Below, piece after piece: positions 6,746 through 10,355 of a stretch of 10,355 bases of DNA. Each line of letters begins with the position of its first letter. The stretch's first letter is position 1. The translations under genes were made by a program, and so were the position numbers. Origin of the DNA: Bordetella parapertussis (GTDB lineage Bacteria; Pseudomonadota; Gammaproteobacteria; Burkholderiales; CAIKXV01). The notes beneath the pieces were generated by a model. The model had not been told where the DNA came from, ran no database searches, and saw nothing but the letters and a program-made list of their open reading frames with translations. Location: NCBI GenBank assembly GCA_945877995.1, contig CAMDXD010000115.1, positions 1 to 10,355 of the forward strand, given 5' to 3'.

Positions 6746-7611
6746 GTCGCGGCGATCGCCTGCGCGATCCGGCGCGCCAGGGCGGCGTCCGGCGCGGGCC
6801 GATCGGTGGTGATGGAGGCCGCGTCGAAGTTGTCCGCGAGGTGAGTGGCGTCGCCGGTCGCGGGGATCACGCAGGTCACGGCCGGATGCGCGATCACGAA
6901 CGCCAGTGCCAGCTGCGCCCAACTGCGGTAGCCGACGCGGGTCGCCCACGCCGGCAGCGGGTGGCCTCGCGTGCGGCGCACCAGTTCGCCCTGCCCGAGT
7001 GGCCGGTTCACCAGCACTGCGGTCCCGGTGTCGGCTGCCGCCGGCAGCAGCCGCTGTTCGGCTTCGCGGTCGAGCGCGTGGTAGTTGAACTGCACGAAAT
7101 CGATCGGCCGGCTACGCATCACCTTCTCCAGCGCCGCAAACGCGCCGCCATGGTAGTGCGTGATGCCGATGTAGCGGATGCGGCCTTCCTGTTTCCAGGC
7201 CTCGAGCGTGGCCAGGTGGGTGTCGACATCGACCAGGTTGTGCACCTGCATCAGGTCGATGCGCGGCGCCCGCATCCGCTGCATCGAACGTTCCATCTGG
7301 GCGATGCCCTCGCGCGCGCCCTGGGTCCAGACCTTGGTCGCGATGAACATGGGATCGGCGCCAGTCGCGCCCACTGCCTGCCCTGCGCGGGCGGTCCTCA
7401 GCAGCCCGACCACAGATTCCGAGTCACCGTACATGGGCGACGAATCGACGACCCGGCCGCCGCGGCGGTCGAACAGATCGATCACGTCATGCAGCGCATC
7501 GACCGCGGAGGACCGTGGCGGCACGTCGAACGCACCGAACGTGCCCAGCCCGAGTACCGGCAGGCGCTCGCCCGAGGACGGGATCGTGCGTTCGATCAGT
7601 GTCGTGGCCAT
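6742..7611 (-). CDS. Aldo/keto reductase
   Basis: This 289-residue NADP-dependent (beta/alpha)8-barrel oxidoreductase has its complete catalytic tetrad: Asp56 and Tyr61 in VVDSSPMYG (54-62), Lys93 in IATKVW (90-95) and His124 in LMQVHN (120-125). Cofactor-binding features are QFNYHAL (174-180) and CVIPATGDATHLADN (247-261) near the C-terminus. The protein is shorter than typical 310-330-residue reductases and has a short beta-hairpin start (RTIPSSGERLPVLGLGTF). The carbonyl substrate cannot be predicted. There is no clear Shine-Dalgarno before the ATG at 7611, and no better in-frame start nearby. Its stop overlaps the start of the lipoprotein gene, so these two form an operon. The upstream GST gene ends 93 nt earlier on the same strand and might be co-transcribed. 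Confidence 0.92.
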   Translation of the reverse strand: MATTLIERTIPSSGERLPVLGLGTFGAFDVPPRSSAVDALHDVIDLFDRRGGRVVDSSPMYGDSESVVGLLRTARAGQAVGATGADPMFIATKVWTQGAREGIAQMERSMQRMRAPRIDLMQVHNLVDVDTHLATLEAWKQEGRIRYIGITHYHGGAFAALEKVMRSRPIDFVQFNYHALDREAEQRLLPAAADTGTAVLVNRPLGQGELVRRTRGHPLPAWATRVGYRSWAQLALAFVIAHPAVTCVIPATGDATHLADNFDAASITTDRPAPDAALARRIAQAIAAT

Positions 7612-7704
7612 GCCGGCACGCTCGCGCGCGGAGGTTGCAAGACTCCGTAGTCTAGGCTAGCCCGACCGGCGCGAACAGCCGGATGCGTCCGTCCTGCGCC
7701 GCGC
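7612..7704 (-). other. Intergenic gap between GST and aldo/keto reductase genes
   Basis: This 93-nt gap contains two weak dyads: GACT-N4-AGTC at 7641-7652 and CCGGC-N7-GCCGG at 7666-7682. Neither is followed by a T-run on the minus strand, so no terminator is called. No promoter for the reductase is convincing either. Confidence 0.3.
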
Positions 7705-8397
7705 TCAGCGCTTGGTGAACTGGCTGGCGCCGAACATGATGTCGCGCTGCTTGTCGTCGATCGGGGCGGTGTGCACGTCGGCCAGCACCTGCAGCGCGCG
7801 CTTGACCGCCGCTCGGGCGTCGATCGCGTCGAACCAGCGTTTCACGTTCGGGTATTCGTCGATGTTCACGCCGCGCTTCTCGCAGCCGCGCATCCACGGG
7901 AAGATCGCGATGTCGGCGATCGTGTACTGCGCGCCGCCGACGTACGGCGCTTCGGACAGCCGCTTGTCCAGAACCCGGGTCAGCCGGTTCGACTCGTTGG
8001 TGTAGCGCTCGATCGGGTACGGCTGCGGTTCCTTCGCGTACGAGCGGAAGTGGTTGGCCTGGCCGAACATCGGGCCGAGGCCGCCCATCTGCCACATCAG
8101 CCACTGCAGCATGGTGTAGCGGTCGCGGTCGGCCGCCGGCATCAGCTGGCCGGTCTTGCTTGCCAGGTAGATCAGCATCGCGCCGGATTCGAACAGCGAG
8201 ATCGGCTGGCCATCGGGACCGTCGCTGTCGACCATCGCCGGGATGCGGTTGTTCGGGCTGATCGCGAGGAACGCCGGCTTGAACTGGTCACCGGTCCGGA
8301 TGTTGACCGGGTGCACGTTGTACGCGAGCCCCATCTCCTCGAGCGCGATGTGGATCTTGTGACCGTTCGGGGTGGGCCAGGTGTAGAGATCGATCAT
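7705..8397 (-). CDS. Glutathione S-transferase, YfcG/YghU (Nu-class)-like
   Basis: This 230-residue protein has an N-terminal thioredoxin-like domain (about 1-84) and a C-terminal all-helical domain (about 90-210). The start MIDLYTWPTPNGHKIHIALEE carries Thr9 and Asn11, the residues used for thiol activation in YfcG-type enzymes in place of Tyr, Ser or Cys. NNRIPAMVD (49-57) contains the cis-Pro at 53, and ESGAMLIYLA (70-79) is the Glu-Ser motif that binds the gamma-glutamyl part of glutathione. TIADIAIFPW (159-168) is the N-capping box and hydrophobic staple. The E. coli relatives reduce disulfides and peroxides with glutathione, and a similar role is inferred. GAGGA (8404-8408 on the minus strand) lies 6 nt before the ATG. 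The gene is divergent from the MFS gene, with a 63-nt gap. Confidence 0.93.
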   Translation of the reverse strand: MIDLYTWPTPNGHKIHIALEEMGLAYNVHPVNIRTGDQFKPAFLAISPNNRIPAMVDSDGPDGQPISLFESGAMLIYLASKTGQLMPAADRDRYTMLQWLMWQMGGLGPMFGQANHFRSYAKEPQPYPIERYTNESNRLTRVLDKRLSEAPYVGGAQYTIADIAIFPWMRGCEKRGVNIDEYPNVKRWFDAIDARAAVKRALQVLADVHTAPIDDKQRDIMFGASQFTKR

Positions 8398-8460
8398 GTC
8401 GGGTCCTCGGTGGTTGGGTACACTGCGTCGCGTGGATCAATGCCTTAGGTTAGCGCAAAT
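8398..8460. promoter_or_regulatory. Divergent intergenic region, GST versus MFS operon
   Basis: These 63 nt must hold the GST ribosome binding site and at least part of the promoters for both directions. I see no confident -35/-10 pair. TACACT at 8419-8424 is only a weak -10 candidate for the plus strand. The plus-strand start at 8461 has just AGG (8447-8449), 11 nt upstream, as a poor Shine-Dalgarno sequence. Confidence 0.3.
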
Positions 8461-9702
8461 ATGAAGCAGGGCGAGCCGCGCTGGTGGCTGCTGCCGCCCG
8501 CGTCGGGCGGGGACCTGTACCGGCTGCTCGCGATGCGCACGCTGCGCGCGTTCGGCGACGGCTTCGTGGTCCTGCTGCTGCCGGTGTACCTGCTCGCCCT
8601 GGGCTTCACGCCGCTGCAGGTCGGTGCGATCGCCACCGCGACGCTGCTCGGCTCGGGTGCGATGGTGTTCATGCTCGGGCTGCTCGCCCACCGCTTCGCG
8701 CAGCGCCGGCTGGTGCTCGGCGCGGCGGCGCTGATGGGCGCAAGCGGCTTTGCGTTCGCGCTGCTCGGCGATTTCTGGCCGCTGATGCTGGTCGCACTGG
8801 TGGGGACGCTCAACCTGTCCAATGGCGACACGTCGGTGTTCTCGCCGCTCGAGCAGTCGATGGTCGCGCAGACGGTCGATGCGCGCGATCGCACGGCGAT
8901 CTTCGCGCGCTACGCCCTGCTCGGCGCACTGGCGGGCGCCCTCGGTGCTCTGTTCGCGGTCGTACCGGACTGGGCAGTCGGTGCGTGGGCGGTCGATCGG
9001 CTGGCTGCGCTGAAGGCGATGTTCATGCTCTACGGCGCACTCGGCATGGTGGTGTTCATGGTGTACCGCCGGCTCACGCCCTCGGTCGAGCCGCCTGGCC
9101 ATGCGCCAAGCGCCCCGCTGGTCGAGTCGCGACCGATCGTCCTGCGCATGGCCGCCGTGTTCACACTCGATTCCTTCGGTAGCGGGTTCGCGGTGCAGTC
9201 GCTGGTTGCGCTCTGGCTGTTCCAGCGCTTCGATGCCTCGGTCGCGCTGGTCGGGCAGGTGTTCTTCTGGGCGGGCGTGCTGTCCGCGGCTTCGTTCCTG
9301 GTGGCGCCCTGGATCGCCCGCCGGATAGGCCTGGTGAACACCATGGTATTCACCCACCTGCCGGCCAATGTGTTCCTGATGATCACGCCATTCATGCCCA
9401 CCGTCGAGCTCGCGATCACGACGCTGCTGCTGCGCTACGCCACCTCCAGCATGGATGTGCCGGCACGCAACTCGTACGTGATGGCGGTGGTGCCGCCGCA
9501 CGAGCGCGCCGCGGCGGCGAGCTTCACCGCCGTGCCGCGCAGCCTCGCCGCAGGCGTGAGCCCGGTGTTCGCCGGCTGGCTGCTCGGCGTGTCGAGTTTC
9601 GGCTGGCCGCTGGTGATCGGTGGCGCGCTGAAGATCGGCTACGATCTGCTGCTGCTCAGGCTGTTTCGGACGCTCAGGCCACCGGAGGAGGAGAAACGAT
9701 GA
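8461..9702 (+). CDS. MFS transporter
   Basis: This 413-residue integral inner-membrane protein fits 12 transmembrane helices in two halves (about 18-200 and 225-405), joined by a Pro-rich cytoplasmic loop (205-224, TPSVEPPGHAPSAP). Between TM2 and TM3 lies AHRFAQRR (76-83), a degenerate version of the MFS loop motif with the basic residues kept. Other landmarks are LSNGDTSVFSPLEQSM (119-134) in TM4-5 and SSMDVPARNSYVMAVVPPHERAAAAS (split around 329-354) near TM10-11. The direction of transport and the substrate are unknown. DUF4387 and AtuA-like genes follow with overlapping stops and starts, so the substrate is probably what those proteins process, an organic acid or acyl compound. The ATG at 8461 gives a short cytoplasmic N-terminus before TM1. 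Its ribosome binding site is weak. Confidence 0.9.
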   Translation: MKQGEPRWWLLPPASGGDLYRLLAMRTLRAFGDGFVVLLLPVYLLALGFTPLQVGAIATATLLGSGAMVFMLGLLAHRFAQRRLVLGAAALMGASGFAFALLGDFWPLMLVALVGTLNLSNGDTSVFSPLEQSMVAQTVDARDRTAIFARYALLGALAGALGALFAVVPDWAVGAWAVDRLAALKAMFMLYGALGMVVFMVYRRLTPSVEPPGHAPSAPLVESRPIVLRMAAVFTLDSFGSGFAVQSLVALWLFQRFDASVALVGQVFFWAGVLSAASFLVAPWIARRIGLVNTMVFTHLPANVFLMITPFMPTVELAITTLLLRYATSSMDVPARNSYVMAVVPPHERAAAASFTAVPRSLAAGVSPVFAGWLLGVSSFGWPLVIGGALKIGYDLLLLRLFRTLRPPEEEKR

Positions 9703-10001
9703 AACTCGTCGATTGCGCACGGGTGATACGCAGCAAGAACGCAGGCCCGACCACCCTCACGCTCGACCTCATGTTCGAGGATGAGCGCCGGTTCCGGCTC
9801 GCGCAGGCCTCGCCGGCACTCACGCCCGCGGCACTCGCGCCGCTGTACGGCGTGCCGGCGGCCAGCGTCCGGGTGATTGCGTATGCGCCTGCGTTCGCGA
9901 TCAAGATCGTGCTGCCGCGAACCACCATTGCCGGCGATCCGGGCGACCGCGACGTGTACGGCGCGCAGCAGCACGGCCCGCTGCTCGGGGTGGAACTGTG
10001 A
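9699..10001 (+). CDS. DUF4387 domain protein
   Basis: This 100-residue protein matches the DUF4387 pattern along its whole length: a VIRSKNAGP start (9-17), TLDLMF (21-26), LTP-x6-LYGVP (41-53), a strand with AIKI (67-70) and the C-terminal GDPGDRDVYGAQQHGPLL (79-96). It is full length for the family, which is small and has no established biochemical role. The family is commonly found beside AtuA/DUF1446 proteins, as here, and both may be parts of one enzyme. That is inference from gene order. A strong Shine-Dalgarno, GGAGGAGGAG (9684-9693), precedes the ATG, which overlaps the MFS stop (ATGA). The stop in turn overlaps the start of the next gene, so all three are coupled. Confidence 0.88.
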   Translation: MKLVDCARVIRSKNAGPTTLTLDLMFEDERRFRLAQASPALTPAALAPLYGVPAASVRVIAYAPAFAIKIVLPRTTIAGDPGDRDVYGAQQHGPLLGVEL

Positions 10002-10355
10002 GCCGCGCCTCGCATGTCGACCGCTTGCGCGAGCGGCTGGTCACCGGCGGTACGCGCGCGCCGTTCCTGGCGCTATCGGCCTCCGGTCAGCTCGGCAACG
10101 GCGTGCTGGAGGCAGCCTTTCGCGCCGGGCTCGAGCGGCGCCCGCATGCCATTGGCGCCGACATGGGCTCGGTCGACCCCGGCCCGAACTACCTGGGCAG
10201 CGGCCGGATGGCGGCCTCCGACACCATCGCGCGCCAGGACCTCGCGCTGATCCTCGAAGGCGCGCGCGCGCACGACGTCCCCCTGTTGGTCGGCTCGGCC
10301 GGCACCGCGGGCGCGCGGCCGCACCTCGACCACACGCTCGACCTGGTGCGCGCGA
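9998..10355 (+). CDS. AtuA/DUF1446-family protein (5' part only)
   Basis: An open frame runs from the GTG at 9998 to the window edge (119 codons visible). The sequence SASGQLGNGVLEAAF (27-41), AIGADMGSVDPGPNYLGSG (51-69) and PLLVGSAGTAGARPHLD (95-111) matches the N-terminal part of the acyclic terpene utilisation AtuA (DUF1446) family. In Pseudomonas, AtuA belongs to the citronellol/geraniol catabolism cluster, and its own reaction is not settled. Most relatives lie outside terpene clusters, so terpene use should not be assumed. Full-length proteins are several hundred residues long, so most of the gene is missing here. GTGA overlap with the DUF4387 stop supports coupling and fixes the start, in place of an ATG, which does not occur in frame until residue 56. 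Confidence 0.85.
   Translation, partial: MSRASHVDRLRERLVTGGTRAPFLALSASGQLGNGVLEAAFRAGLERRPHAIGADMGSVDPGPNYLGSGRMAASDTIARQDLALILEGARAHDVPLLVGSAGTAGARPHLDHTLDLVRA

Noticed and set aside
6746..6949. N-terminal extension of the lipoprotein gene
   Set aside because: It would bury the signal peptide behind 68 Arg-rich residues that are an out-of-frame reading of the aldo/keto reductase gene.
7666..7682. CCGGC-N7-GCCGG hairpin as a terminator after the GST gene
   Set aside because: Only 5 bp of stem with no T-run on the minus strand. Such dyads are frequent by chance at this GC content.
8437..9720. 427-codon minus-strand open frame opposite the MFS gene
   Set aside because: It is an extremely Arg/Glu/His/Gln-rich reverse reading of hydrophobic codons, without motifs. 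The plus strand encodes a convincing 12-TM transporter.

Overview
This is a high-GC, gene-dense window whose codon use (strong G/C third positions), frequent GTGA/ATGA stop-start overlaps and gene content suggest a proteobacterium, most likely a betaproteobacterium of the Burkholderiales. That placement is an inference from composition and protein style. Nothing here is a taxonomic marker.

Layout. (1) Positions 1-238 hold what looks like the last codons of an upstream plus-strand gene, a strong Rho-independent terminator (136-166) and the leader of the next operon. (2) Positions 239-3316 form a tight plus-strand operon: an LVIVD-repeat beta-propeller protein, a CobW/COG0523 GTPase (SD overlapping the previous stop) and a RimJ/RimL-type GNAT acetyltransferase (4-nt overlap). 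(3) Positions 3338-4026 are a toxin-antitoxin module, a Phd/YefM antitoxin and a VapC-like PIN toxin with a 4-nt overlap. In front of it is a promoter-like sequence covered by overlapping inverted repeats that look like an autoregulatory operator. (4) Positions 4037-4103 hold a 17-bp perfect inverted repeat and a 10-bp direct repeat. They resemble a REP/BIME-type element and sit at the convergent junction. (5) Positions 4107-8397 are a run of minus-strand genes. In transcription order these are a Nu-class-like glutathione S-transferase, an aldo/keto reductase, a DUF6279-like lipoprotein (ATGA overlap with the reductase) and a cytoplasmic gamma-glutamyltransferase-family enzyme (YwrD/HpxW style). 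(6) From 8461 to the right edge is a divergent plus-strand operon: a 12-TM MFS transporter, a DUF4387 protein (ATGA overlap) and the start of an AtuA/DUF1446-family protein (GTGA overlap), cut off by the window end.

How the genes fit together. The toxin-antitoxin pair is a self-contained unit with its own control region, visibly more AT-rich at its 5' end than its neighbours, and looks inserted between two ordinary metabolic regions. The MFS-DUF4387-AtuA operon looks like an uptake-plus-catabolism unit for an organic acid or acyl substrate whose identity cannot be read from the sequence. The beta-propeller and CobW pair is the most suggestive uncharacterised association: a metallochaperone-type GTPase translated directly after a His-rich propeller protein. 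The minus-strand run (GST, reductase, lipoprotein, GGT-family enzyme) has a glutathione/redox flavour, but only the reductase and lipoprotein are clearly coupled. No tRNA, rRNA, CRISPR array, transposase or origin was found.
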